Of a stretch of DNA of 64,000 bases, positions 1 through 8,380 are shown piece after piece (the stretch's first letter is position 1; the number at the start of each line of letters is the position of its first letter). A program made the translations under genes and the position numbers. The DNA lies in NCBI RefSeq assembly GCF_017744095.1, contig NZ_JAGHQX010000009.1:182176-246175 (forward strand), given 5' to 3'. This stretch comes from Shimia sp. R10_1. GTDB lineage: Bacteria > Pseudomonadota > Alphaproteobacteria > Rhodobacterales > Rhodobacteraceae. Under the pieces are notes generated by a model. The model did no database searches. It saw only the letters and a list, made by a program, of their open reading frames with translations, and was not told the DNA's origin.

Positions 1-99
1 TTCGCCCGGATCACACTTCAGCGTGTCTGCCTGCGCCACGCCAACAGCGGTTGTCAGCGACAAAGCGGCGCATAAAGCCATCTGCTTAAATTTGACCAT
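1..99 (-). CDS. Exported protein, N-terminal fragment (cut by window edge)
   Basis: Only the first 33 codons are in the window. The ATG at 97-99 follows a good ribosome site (GGGAGGAAT) on the minus strand. The residues form a classic Sec signal peptide: Lys at positions 3 and 5, a hydrophobic Ala/Leu/Val core and an Ala-X-Ala-like end near residue 24, then a mature start with a single Cys. Periplasmic binding proteins of TRAP or ABC systems often begin like this and would fit the neighbourhood, but nothing in the visible part proves it. Confidence 0.55.
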   Translation of the reverse strand, partial: MVKFKQMALCAALSLTTAVGVAQADTLKCDPGE

Positions 100-422
100 A
101 ATCCTATTCCTCCCACGGTCGATTGACCTTGTGACGCAGCCTCTCCTCAAGCGCGCCGCAAGAAATTTCATCCTGTGCAGTTTCTTGCACTGACCCTGAG
201 TTAGAGAGGAAATGGCACCTCAATCAATCGAACAAGCAAAATTTCTCAGAAGCTGAAATTTATTTCACAATTTCCGTAGACTCGCGAAAAAGCTTGGTCG
301 GGCTTCAGCATCGACAGGTGGGGATAAACAAGCCCGTGGATCAAGGGGGCGTTCGCCCTACTCGCGCGTGGAGGGCGCAGGACTGTGCGCGCGGCTTTCG
401 ACCAGCGCACACAGCTAAATCA
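100..422. other. Intergenic region, no gene seen
   Basis: These 323 bases separate the exported-protein start from the D-lactate dehydrogenase stop. Both neighbours read leftwards, so the promoter of the exported protein should lie here; an AT-rich stretch at about 215-290 is the likely place. I see no convincing ORF, hairpin terminator or RNA gene. Confidence 0.5.
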
Positions 423-2105
423 TCAGCTTGCGCCATAGTGCTTTGCCCGACTCATTTTCCCGATGCCAGGGTTGAATGAGTTGGTCGGATCGCAATCGCG
501 ATAATGCGCCGCCAATGCCGGTTTGGCTGTGTAGAGGTGGCCCACATTGTGTTCAGCGGGGTATTCAGCGCCGCGCTCATCCAGAATTTTCAGCATCGCG
601 GCCTTCAGCGCTAAGGGATCGCAGCCTTTTTTCACCACATAGTCCTGATGGAACACGTGGCACATAAGATGCCCATAGTAGACCTTCGCCGCAATCTGAT
701 CGAGCAGATCCTGTGGCAGTTTTTCAAGCCACGCACGATCGTCGCGACGTAGAGCGATATCGAGTGAAAGAATGCCTTCGGACTCCTTGGCATGCACATG
801 GCCATACCGAACCGCTGCGCCCGCCGCTGCAAACCTATGCAGTCCAGCAATTTTTGCCTCTCGCGGAGAACAGGTCACATAATCTGCATCTGTGTTGTCA
901 AAGAGTTCCGGCAAGAGCTGTGCTGCCTCTTCGATGCCACCATCATGCATTTTCAGGATCAGGTGGTGTTCAAATCGATCGCGGTAGGATCGCAGAAACG
1001 CCGGCAGGTGCTGTGGCCAGATCTTTGACACCAGCTGCATAAACTTGTCCGTGAACCCACGGGTCAAAGAGAATTTGTTCAATCGTGCGTCGATCGCCCC
1101 TTTCAGGGCGAAGAACATCGGCAATCGGTCAGTGCCCAGTTTGTCGATCATCACCAGCGTGTCTTTGCCATAGACCGCCGCAATATCGAAACACTCGCGA
1201 TGCATGTATTCTGCAGAGACCGGCAGGGTTTCGAAACCTTTCAGAATGCGGCGGCGCAGCTCTGTGAGCTGATCCGGATCATTGGTGCCGATGTAAAATG
1301 TTTGCTCACGCTCATAGGTTGGGAAGGTGTCCAGACGCACCGCAAACACCACGAGCTTTCCGGCACAACCGGACACTTCATACAGCAGGCGTGGGTCATT
1401 GTTGTAGCGCGCTGGGCTGCGCGCATCAGCGTCACGCACAATCTCTTCGTAATCTGTATCGCGGGCTTTGCGGCCTTCCGGCGTTGGGCTGTTTTTGTCA
1501 TAATCGCCCGCCTCCAGCCGTGTCAGCATTTCCTCAGGAGTGTCACCAAGCTCAATGCCCAGATGGTTGACAAGCTCAAGCGCGCCGGTTTCATCAATCC
1601 GGGCAAAAAGCGCCAATTCGGTATAGCTGGGCCCGCGTTCACAGAGCGCCCCGCCTGAATTGTTGCACACCCCGCCCGTGATCGAAGCGCCAATGCTGCT
1701 TGAGCCGATCACCGAGTGCGGCGTGCGCCCGAGGGGGCGCAGCAGTTTTTCCAGCTCAAACAAGCTGGCACCTGGCAGGCTCAGCACCTGCTCACCGTCC
1801 TGCAAGAGATGCAGACCTTTGATTTTGCTCGAATTCAGCACAACAATGGGGCGGTCATAGGTGCCTTTGGGTGTCGATCCTTCGGTGAGCCCCGTGTTGG
1901 CAGCCTGCATGACAACAACAACATCAGCGGCAACACAAGCCTGAAGAACCTGCCACATCTGCAGCAGGTTTGTTGGCATCACAACCGCAATGGCCTCGCC
2001 CTCGCCGGACCGAAACCCCTTGCGGAACCGTTCCGTCTGACTGGAGGAGGTCAACAGATTTTTGGAACCAACGATCTGATCAAGCTGTTGAAGCAACGCA
2101 GACAT
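423..2105 (-). CDS. dld: Quinone-dependent D-lactate dehydrogenase
   Basis: Membrane-associated FAD enzyme that oxidises D-lactate to pyruvate and passes electrons to quinone. The 560-residue product closely resembles E. coli Dld: an N-terminal FAD_binding_4 domain with the stretches FRSGEGEAIAVV, MQAANTGLTEGSTP and HSVIGSSSIGASITGG, then the membrane-binding lactate dehydrogenase C-terminal domain with HRECFDIAAVYGKDT. The ATG at 2105 is chosen over an upstream in-frame start because GGGAGG sits 8 bases before it and homology begins there. It starts 20 bp after the TRAP permease stop, so it is probably the third gene of a dctP-dctQM-dld operon for lactate import and oxidation. Confidence 0.93.
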   Translation of the reverse strand: MSALLQQLDQIVGSKNLLTSSSQTERFRKGFRSGEGEAIAVVMPTNLLQMWQVLQACVAADVVVVMQAANTGLTEGSTPKGTYDRPIVVLNSSKIKGLHLLQDGEQVLSLPGASLFELEKLLRPLGRTPHSVIGSSSIGASITGGVCNNSGGALCERGPSYTELALFARIDETGALELVNHLGIELGDTPEEMLTRLEAGDYDKNSPTPEGRKARDTDYEEIVRDADARSPARYNNDPRLLYEVSGCAGKLVVFAVRLDTFPTYEREQTFYIGTNDPDQLTELRRRILKGFETLPVSAEYMHRECFDIAAVYGKDTLVMIDKLGTDRLPMFFALKGAIDARLNKFSLTRGFTDKFMQLVSKIWPQHLPAFLRSYRDRFEHHLILKMHDGGIEEAAQLLPELFDNTDADYVTCSPREAKIAGLHRFAAAGAAVRYGHVHAKESEGILSLDIALRRDDRAWLEKLPQDLLDQIAAKVYYGHLMCHVFHQDYVVKKGCDPLALKAAMLKILDERGAEYPAEHNVGHLYTAKPALAAHYRDCDPTNSFNPGIGKMSRAKHYGAS

Positions 2106-2125
2106 TTGCCACTCCTCCCTTTTTA

Positions 2126-4189
2126 TCAATAGGCCACGGACGGCAGCCACGTGACCAAAGCGGGCCACAAGAAAACCAAGCCAAGGCACAGTAGCTGCAA
2201 CAGCACGAAAGGCACCACACCTTTGTAGATGTCGGTCAACTTCACCTCAGGCGGGCAAACACCTTTGAGATAAAACAGGGAAAAACCAACAGGCGGGGTC
2301 AGGAAACTTGTCTGCAGTGTCACAGCCACAAGGATCACAAACCAGATCAATGCAGGTTCATCCAAACCGAACCCCGGAATGCCAAGATCCAGCGCCATGA
2401 CAACCGGCCCCATCAAAGGCAGGACGATCAAGGTGATCTCAATCCAATCCAAGAAGAAGCCGAGAAGGAAACAGATGAACAGGATGAAGAGGATCGTGCC
2501 ATTTGGCCCCAGTCCGGTGGATCCGATCAGATGTTCGATGAATTCGTCCCCGCCCAGCTCGCGCAGCACAAAGGAGAACACAGTGGCCCCAAGGAAAATC
2601 GCGAAGATATAAGCGGTTGAATTGAAGGTTGCCTTACAGACGTTCCAAAGCTTCTTAAACGTCAGTTTGCGGTAGATCACGGCAAGCAAAGTTGCCCCGA
2701 TCGCGCCCACACCCGATGCTTCGGTTGGGGTGGTTATGCCCGCAAAAATGGAGCCCAGGACTGCCAGAATAAGCCCAAGTGGCGGCAACACCGCGACCAG
2801 CACATCTTTGATGACGCTCCAGTCGGGTGCTTTCGCCCCTTCCGGCACCGGCGCTGCGGCGCGGTTGAGCTGGGCCACGATAAAGATATAGCCTAGATAC
2901 AAGGTGCCAAGAAGAACACCGGGTACCATCGCTGCCATAAACAGATCGCCTACGGACAGCGCCATCTGATCCGCCATAATCACCAGCATAATGGAGGGTG
3001 GGATCAGAATGCCCAGCGTGCCAGAGGCTGCAATCGTGCCGGTGGCAAGCGTCTTGGAGTATTTGTTCTGCAGCATCGTTGGCAGGCTTAGAACACCCAA
3101 AAGCACAACCGATGCCCCGACAATGCCGGTTGATGCGGCGAGCACGATGCCAATCAGGGTAACCGTGATCGCCAAACCGCCCCGCACGGTGCCAAACAGG
3201 CGTGTCATGGCCGTCATAAGACGTTCGGCAACCCCGCTTTCATCCAGCATCAACCCCATGAAGATAAACATAGGCAGCGCCACCAGAACCGCGTTGGACA
3301 TGGTGGCATAGACGCGGTTAACCACCGCGCCCAGCGTCAAATAGTCGAGACCCGTGAAAGTGCTTTCGAGCCCGGTCCAGAGCATCAGGTCATTGTCAAA
3401 GAGATAGGCTGCGAAGCCAAAAATCATACCTGTGCCCGCAAGGGTCCAAGCCACGGGGAAGCCGGTGAACAACAAGCCGATGAAAGTCATGAACATCCCC
3501 ATGACCATCATTTCCTCGGTGGTCTCCACTAGGAAATGCAGGCCCCAGGCCACGGCCATTGTCATGACAAACACCGAGGCCACGAGCAGAAGCGAGCGGC
3601 CTTCCCGCTCTTCGGGTGGGTTTTGGATCAGCGCATGCACATCGTGGATCAGACGGGCAACCGCCGCCAAACCAAGGAGCGTGAAGCTGAGAGGGATGAC
3701 CGACTTGAAGATCCACAGGTTTGGCAGACCGGTGGCACTGGAAGAGCCTTCATCAACGCGGAAACTCTCATAAAAATAGTCATAGCCCTGATCGATCATC
3801 AGATAGACGAAGGGCGACAGTAGAACGAGAATACCCAGAACTTCTATGATGCGTTGGGCCCGGCGTGACAATTGCATGTGAAACAGATCAACGCGCACGT
3901 GGCTGTCTGTCACCAGCGCGTAGGACACACCAAACATTGTGACCAAGCCGTAAAAATGCCACTGAAGCTCATCAAGTTTGGGGAAGTTCAGATTGAACGC
4001 ATAGCGCATCACAACCTGAGACACGATTGCCGCAATCAATAGCAGGTTGGCCAGCATGACAATATGGCCAACACTCTTAATCAGAGTATCCAGAAAGACC
4101 GCAATCGGCTGCGTGTCTTTGTCTGGGTGTTCAATGATCTCTTCGAATGTCTCTGCGACATCACCACGATAGTCGGTTTGCATCGTCAT
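2126..4189 (-). CDS. TRAP transporter fused permease, DctQ-DctM
   Basis: Inner-membrane permease of a tripartite ATP-independent periplasmic transporter, driven by ion gradients. The 687-residue protein has a cytosolic N-terminus, a four-helix DctQ-like small subunit over roughly residues 25-190, then a DctM-like large subunit of about a dozen helices. The large part carries typical runs such as GFPVAWTLAG, GASVVLLGVLSLP and GILIPPSIMLV. Start 4189 has GGAGG 8 bases upstream; a second Met two codons later is possible. It lies 139 bp after dctP, separated by a strong hairpin, and 20 bp before dld. Lactate as substrate is inferred from dld and the divergent GntR regulator. Confidence 0.92.
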   Translation of the reverse strand: MTMQTDYRGDVAETFEEIIEHPDKDTQPIAVFLDTLIKSVGHIVMLANLLLIAAIVSQVVMRYAFNLNFPKLDELQWHFYGLVTMFGVSYALVTDSHVRVDLFHMQLSRRAQRIIEVLGILVLLSPFVYLMIDQGYDYFYESFRVDEGSSSATGLPNLWIFKSVIPLSFTLLGLAAVARLIHDVHALIQNPPEEREGRSLLLVASVFVMTMAVAWGLHFLVETTEEMMVMGMFMTFIGLLFTGFPVAWTLAGTGMIFGFAAYLFDNDLMLWTGLESTFTGLDYLTLGAVVNRVYATMSNAVLVALPMFIFMGLMLDESGVAERLMTAMTRLFGTVRGGLAITVTLIGIVLAASTGIVGASVVLLGVLSLPTMLQNKYSKTLATGTIAASGTLGILIPPSIMLVIMADQMALSVGDLFMAAMVPGVLLGTLYLGYIFIVAQLNRAAAPVPEGAKAPDWSVIKDVLVAVLPPLGLILAVLGSIFAGITTPTEASGVGAIGATLLAVIYRKLTFKKLWNVCKATFNSTAYIFAIFLGATVFSFVLRELGGDEFIEHLIGSTGLGPNGTILFILFICFLLGFFLDWIEITLIVLPLMGPVVMALDLGIPGFGLDEPALIWFVILVAVTLQTSFLTPPVGFSLFYLKGVCPPEVKLTDIYKGVVPFVLLQLLCLGLVFLWPALVTWLPSVAY

Positions 4190-4272
4190 CGGGGACTCCT
4201 CCGGTTGCGGCGTGTCTGTAGGCCGCGACAGGCGCGATCTGCCTGCCCAAAATCTCAATTCGGCTGTCAGTA

Positions 4273-4307
4273 AGATGCGCCGAGACTGGGAGGTCCTCGG
4301 CGCATCT
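4273..4307 (-). terminator. Hairpin between dctP and dctQM (attenuator candidate)
   Basis: Perfect 12-bp arms AGATGCGCCGAG and CTCGGCGCATCT surround an 11-base loop. There is no clear U tract. Position between a binding-protein gene and its permease suggests partial termination or 3'-end protection of the dctP mRNA, which would keep the binding protein in excess. Confidence 0.6.
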
Positions 4308-4328
4308 CTCGCGGGCTAACGGGTGCTG

Positions 4329-5381
4329 TTAGTTGATCCGCGGGAGGAAGGCGTTCTGCTCCCAAAGGTCGTACTGATTGCGGAAGGTTGTCATGTTTTC
4401 ATAGACTTCCTTGAAGAAAGGATCGTTGGCGCTTTCTTCGGCGGCAACTTCTTCCCAAGTGTCTTTGAAGACGGTCAGCATCTCAGGGGACCATTTGCGG
4501 ATTTGCACGCCATTCTCTTCGATGTTCTTTTGCAGAGCATCAAACTGCATGGCTTCACCTTCGGCGAAGCTGTCCGCCATAGACGCCTTGCAGGCCTCGG
4601 TCAGGATGTACTGGTGCTGCTCAGAGGCTGAGTTCCACACATCTTTGTTGATCAGCAATTCAAACACGGTCGCCTGCTGGTGCCAGCCGGGGAAGTAGTT
4701 GTATTTGACAACCTTGTGGAAACCGAGGCGCTGGTCGATGGCTGGCATCGAGAATTCGGTTGCGTCAATCGCGCCTTTTTCAAGCGCAGGGAAGATTTCG
4801 CCACCTGGCAGAAGCGAAGTTGCAACACCAAGCTTTTCCATGACTTTGCCGCCCAGACCGAAGAAGCGCATCTTCAGACCTTTGAGATCTTCTGGGGAGT
4901 TGATCTCTTTGGCAAACCAGCCAGATGTTTCCGGGGCGATTACGGCGCAAGGCAGAACCTTCACGTTGTAGCCCGCTTCGTCATACATGCGCTGATATAG
5001 GGACAGGCCGTCACCGTAGTACATCCACGCCATGTATTCGCCAGCTTCGGGGCCAAAGGGAACAGCGCTGAACAGCGGTGCCGCGGGGATCTTGCCTGCC
5101 CAATAGCCAGCTGTGGTGTAGCCAGAGTTGATTTTGCCAGCAGAAACCGCATCGAGGATTTCAAAGGCTGGCACCAGTTTGCCTGGTTCGTAGACTTTCA
5201 TCTTCAGAGTGCCGCCGGACATCGCTTGTACGGCATCAGCCACACGTGGGATGGGCGTTCCCAATCCAGGAAGCGCAGTTGAGAACGCGACAGGCGTCTT
5301 CAGAAGCAGTTTATCTTTTGCGAGCGCAGGCGTGGCCGCAAGGCCAGCAGCCAATGCAAGACTGGTGATGATGGATTTCAT
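4329..5381 (-). CDS. TRAP substrate-binding protein DctP, probably lactate-type
   Basis: Periplasmic receptor of the TRAP transporter. The 350-residue protein starts with a signal peptide (MKSIITSLALAAGLA, Ala-X-Ala cleavage near residue 20) and continues with DctP features: YEPGKLVPAFEILDAV, a Tyr/Trp-rich AAGYWAGK segment and LKGLKMRFFGLGGKV around the conserved ligand-binding Arg. The KGAIDATEF segment is typical of the branch that binds lactate or 2-oxo acids. ATG 5381 is preferred to an upstream in-frame start because it opens the signal peptide and follows AGGAGG. First gene of the dctP-dctQM-dld operon, divergent from the GntR gene. Confidence 0.88.
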   Translation of the reverse strand: MKSIITSLALAAGLAATPALAKDKLLLKTPVAFSTALPGLGTPIPRVADAVQAMSGGTLKMKVYEPGKLVPAFEILDAVSAGKINSGYTTAGYWAGKIPAAPLFSAVPFGPEAGEYMAWMYYGDGLSLYQRMYDEAGYNVKVLPCAVIAPETSGWFAKEINSPEDLKGLKMRFFGLGGKVMEKLGVATSLLPGGEIFPALEKGAIDATEFSMPAIDQRLGFHKVVKYNYFPGWHQQATVFELLINKDVWNSASEQHQYILTEACKASMADSFAEGEAMQFDALQKNIEENGVQIRKWSPEMLTVFKDTWEEVAAEESANDPFFKEVYENMTTFRNQYDLWEQNAFLPRIN

Positions 5382-5423
5382 GTTTTCCTCCTCATGCAAG
5401 ACCGATCCGTTTGATCGAAAAGT

Positions 5424-5440
5424 GGTAAAATATATTTACC
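5424..5440. promoter_or_regulatory. Inverted repeat, GntR operator candidate 1
   Basis: GGTAAA and TTTACC arms flank a 5-base AT spacer, 43-59 bp upstream of the dctP start. FadR-type GntR proteins bind short inverted repeats like this. It shares GGTA/TACC half sites with the repeat at 5558-5580. Confidence 0.5.
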
Positions 5441-5557
5441 TCTCGTCGTTGGTGTACTTCATGCCCCAAAGAGGTGTCAATTTGCTCCGCACCACTGAAG
5501 ATTTAAACGCTTGTTTCTAATAGATTATAGATGATTTTTCTTGCGCTTTTGGAATGA

Positions 5558-5580
5558 AGAGGTACTCTAATTTTACCTCT
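5558..5580. promoter_or_regulatory. Inverted repeat, GntR operator candidate 2
   Basis: AGAGGTA and TACCTCT form 7-bp perfect arms around a 9-base spacer, ending 11 bp before the GntR start codon. Placed for autoregulation; the right arm overlaps the ribosome-site region. Shares its half site with the repeat at 5424-5440. Confidence 0.5.
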
Positions 5581-5591
5581 AGGAGGCACAG

Positions 5592-6371
5592 ATGCGCACA
5601 CTTGCAACCATATTTGACCGAATCGAATCTGCCCCTGTCGCCGACATGGTCGTTCAGCAAATTGAGGATCTCATCGTTCAGGGGGTTCTCGCGGAAGGAG
5701 ACCGGCTCCCGTCTGAGCGGGAGCTTTCTGCGCAACTGAATGTCTCGCGCCCCAAATTGCGCGATGCTCTAAAACAGTTAGAGGCGCGCAGGCTCATAAC
5801 CGTCCAGCACGGGGAAGGTACGTTTGTGGCACGGCTTACCGGGCAAGCAATGCAACCCGCGCTGATCGATCTATATGCGCGTCATGGCAAGGCGTTTTTT
5901 GACTACTTGGAGTACCGCCGCGCACAGGAGGCCTTTGCCTCCAGACTCGCCGCAGAGAGAGCGACAGCAACCGATCGCGATCGCATTAAACGTCATCTGG
6001 ACGCGATCCGAGAGGCCGACGCATGCGGAGACATGGAGGCGGGCCAAGAGGCCGATGTGCGTTTTCATTCGGTGATTGTTGAAGCCAGTCACAACGCCAT
6101 GCTGGTCCACATGATGTCCTCAATTTACGATCTGACACGTCGGGGTGTTTTTTACAATCGCGCCTATCTGCGCACGCTAGATGGGACCGGAGAGAAGCTC
6201 TTGGCACAACACATCGAGATCGCGAACGCCATTTTGGCCGGCGATGGTGATAGCGCTGAAACAGCGGCGAAGGCTCATTTAGACTTTGTCGAACGGTCGT
6301 TTCGTGTTGGCGAACAACAATCTGTCAACGAACGCGTCTCACAAAAGCGCGAAGGTTTGGTTTCAGAATAG
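5592..6371 (+). CDS. GntR-family (FadR/FCD) regulator, PdhR/LldR-like
   Basis: Transcription regulator of 259 residues: a winged helix-turn-helix at about residues 25-90 (GDRLPSERELSAQLNVSRPK is the usual GntR signature) followed by a helical FCD ligand domain. The FCD metal/ligand residues Asp and His can be seen around DVRFHSVIVEASHN. Start chosen at the ATG after AGGAGG. Divergent from the dctP-dctQM-dld operon with two inverted repeats between them, so it most likely senses lactate or pyruvate and controls that operon, as LldR and PdhR do. Effector identity is inference. Confidence 0.87.
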   Translation: MRTLATIFDRIESAPVADMVVQQIEDLIVQGVLAEGDRLPSERELSAQLNVSRPKLRDALKQLEARRLITVQHGEGTFVARLTGQAMQPALIDLYARHGKAFFDYLEYRRAQEAFASRLAAERATATDRDRIKRHLDAIREADACGDMEAGQEADVRFHSVIVEASHNAMLVHMMSSIYDLTRRGVFYNRAYLRTLDGTGEKLLAQHIEIANAILAGDGDSAETAAKAHLDFVERSFRVGEQQSVNERVSQKREGLVSE

Positions 6372-6429
6372 TACCCATACCCAACAGGTCGGGTAAACCT
6401 GCCGCCAAAAAAAGAGACACGAACGAGAA

Positions 6430-6454
6430 ACGCCGCCCCGAACAGGAGCGGCGT
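6430..6454. terminator. Terminator between convergent GntR and BCCT genes
   Basis: Arms ACGCCGC and GCGGCGT around an 11-base loop, followed on the plus strand by a T-rich stretch and preceded by A-rich sequence. It could end both the GntR transcript and the BCCT transcript. Confidence 0.7.
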
Positions 6455-6474
6455 CTTGGTTTATTTTACGCTAT

Positions 6475-8301
6475 TTATTCAGCTGCTTGCTGTGCTGCGC
6501 CATCGTAGTTGTCACGCACGCCATCGCGATACAGCGCCTTGCCCAGAGAAATGCACATCAGGCCCATCACCATTGTAAATGGCAGTGCGCCGATGATCAT
6601 TGCCGCGCGCAGGGCGTCCATCGGATTGTTGTCACCAGCCGCCAAGATGAGCGCGCCAATAACAGCCGTCAGGATCAGGCCCCAGATGATACGGTGCTTG
6701 ATACCTGTTTCTTCTGCACCGCCGGACATGATGGTGTTCATCACCAAGATGCCTGAATCTGCCGAAGTCACGAGGAAGGTCATCACCAGCACCACGCACA
6801 TCACGTTCAACATGGACAGAAGACCACCGTCGATCATGTAAGACAGGGTGACAAACAGCTTGTTGGTGTTGGATGCACCGATGATTGCGCCATCCGCAAC
6901 ACCTGCGAGCTCCAGATCAATGGATGTGCCACCAAGAATGGTCATCCACGCAAAGCACACCAGTGCCGGCGCGAACACACAGCCCAGGATGAACTCGCGC
7001 ACGCTGCGCCCCTTTGAAATGCGCGCCAAGAACAGGCCCACAAAAGGAGAGAACGCAATCCACCAAGCCCAATAGAAGGTTGTCCAGCCAGCCTGCCAGC
7101 CAAACTGACGACCTTGCTCGCCCGCTGCGTAAATCGCAGTCAGCGTGGTTTCATCGAGCTCAGCCGCCGCGCCTGTCAGACCGGATTTAAAGCCCTCATA
7201 GCTGCCCCATGCATTGGTTGCGCCTCCCATCAGATCCCCTGCAAGCGGTTGTGCCGCAGCAGGCAGGGAAGAGGCAAAAGCTTCCGCAGACAGCGGGCTA
7301 TATGCGCCAAAGCTCAGAGACAGGAAGTGGAGGATGTAATCCACCATCGCCGTGCCATAGGTGGTCATTGCAAAAGCGAAGGACCCAAATACGACAAATG
7401 TGCCAAGCAAGATGATCGACAGCACCAGGTTCAGGTTGGAGAGGTATTTCACCCCACGGCCCACACCAGAAACCGCAGACAGGATGGACAAGCTCATGAT
7501 GGTCACAAGCCCAGCAATCAAGCCAACTTTGCTTGGTGTTGGAACCTCACCACCCATATCCATGATCCAGGTCATGCCGGTGATCGCATAGATCCCATCA
7601 ACAAACTGGCTGATGCCGTAGCCGATGGTCACTGACACACCAAGAATGGTCGCAACCACACCAAGCACATCGACAAGATGCCCCAAGAAGCCATTCATCA
7701 GACGGCCAAAAAGTGGGGTCAGAGCGGAGCGAATGGTCAGCGGCATACCGCGTGTATAGGCATAATACGCGAGGCTAAGCCCAGTCACCACATAGATTGC
7801 CCAAGCATGGAAGCCATAGTGCAGATAGGTATAACGGTAAGCAGATTGAACCGCCTCGGGTTGATTGCCCGGCACAGCCCCCGACACAACTTCAGGGTTC
7901 GATCCCCAAAGTCCCAGAGGCTCAGCAGTGGCAAACACCATCAGACCTACCCCGAGGCCTGCCCCAAACATCATTGAAAACCATGAGAAATTCGAAAACT
8001 CAGGCTTTTCGCCCGGCGCACCCATGATCCGCTTCCCAGTGGAAGGCAACAGCGCGACCACAGCAAGAAAAAAGAAAAACAGGCCAACAATGATAACGTA
8101 AAAGCTATTGAAGCTCTCAAGAAGCTTTCCGTTCAAGCTCCCCAGCGTGCCGGTCGCATTGGCTGGAAACACCAGAGCCCAAAGCACAAGCGCCACCATG
8201 ATGCCCTTACTGATTAAGGCAATGGGCACGCTGTAATTTTCATAGAAACCGGCATCAGCCGTTTCTATCTCTAAGTCCGTAAAAGGTTCTTTTATCGACA
8301 T
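6475..8301 (-). CDS. BCCT-family betaine/choline/carnitine transporter
   Basis: Secondary importer for a quaternary ammonium compound, inner membrane. The 608-residue protein has about 12 membrane helices and the two family hallmarks: a Gly-rich MMFGAGLGVGLM motif in the third helix, as in sodium-coupled members such as BetP, and the Trp-rich WTTFYWAWWIAFSPF signature followed by FLARISKGR. It is longer than usual because of an extra loop of about 60 residues before the Trp-rich segment (around ATNAWGSYEGFKSGL). ATG 8301 follows a GGGAGGAA ribosome site. Last gene of the leftward set headed by MttB; probable supplier of substrate for the demethylating enzymes upstream. Confidence 0.93.
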   Translation of the reverse strand: MSIKEPFTDLEIETADAGFYENYSVPIALISKGIMVALVLWALVFPANATGTLGSLNGKLLESFNSFYVIIVGLFFFFLAVVALLPSTGKRIMGAPGEKPEFSNFSWFSMMFGAGLGVGLMVFATAEPLGLWGSNPEVVSGAVPGNQPEAVQSAYRYTYLHYGFHAWAIYVVTGLSLAYYAYTRGMPLTIRSALTPLFGRLMNGFLGHLVDVLGVVATILGVSVTIGYGISQFVDGIYAITGMTWIMDMGGEVPTPSKVGLIAGLVTIMSLSILSAVSGVGRGVKYLSNLNLVLSIILLGTFVVFGSFAFAMTTYGTAMVDYILHFLSLSFGAYSPLSAEAFASSLPAAAQPLAGDLMGGATNAWGSYEGFKSGLTGAAAELDETTLTAIYAAGEQGRQFGWQAGWTTFYWAWWIAFSPFVGLFLARISKGRSVREFILGCVFAPALVCFAWMTILGGTSIDLELAGVADGAIIGASNTNKLFVTLSYMIDGGLLSMLNVMCVVLVMTFLVTSADSGILVMNTIMSGGAEETGIKHRIIWGLILTAVIGALILAAGDNNPMDALRAAMIIGALPFTMVMGLMCISLGKALYRDGVRDNYDGAAQQAAE

Positions 8302-8323
8302 ACTATTCCTCCCGTGTCGTTTT

Positions 8324-8353
8324 TGTCCTTTTTTCGATAGATCCTGTCCTTTT
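8324..8353. promoter_or_regulatory. Direct repeat with 21-bp phasing upstream of BCCT gene
   Basis: TGTCCTTTT occurs at 8324-8332 and again at 8345-8353, exactly two helical turns apart, in the 79-bp gap between the GlxA-type regulator and the BCCT gene. AraC-family proteins commonly bind direct repeats with this phasing, so it is an operator candidate for the neighbouring regulator. Confidence 0.4.
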
Positions 8354-8380
8354 AGCGACTCCTTTCGCGTCTAATTACGA

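Noticed and set aside
8302..8380. Riboswitch upstream of the BCCT gene
   Set aside because: The 79-bp gap is too short and shows only a direct repeat; no conserved riboswitch core seen.
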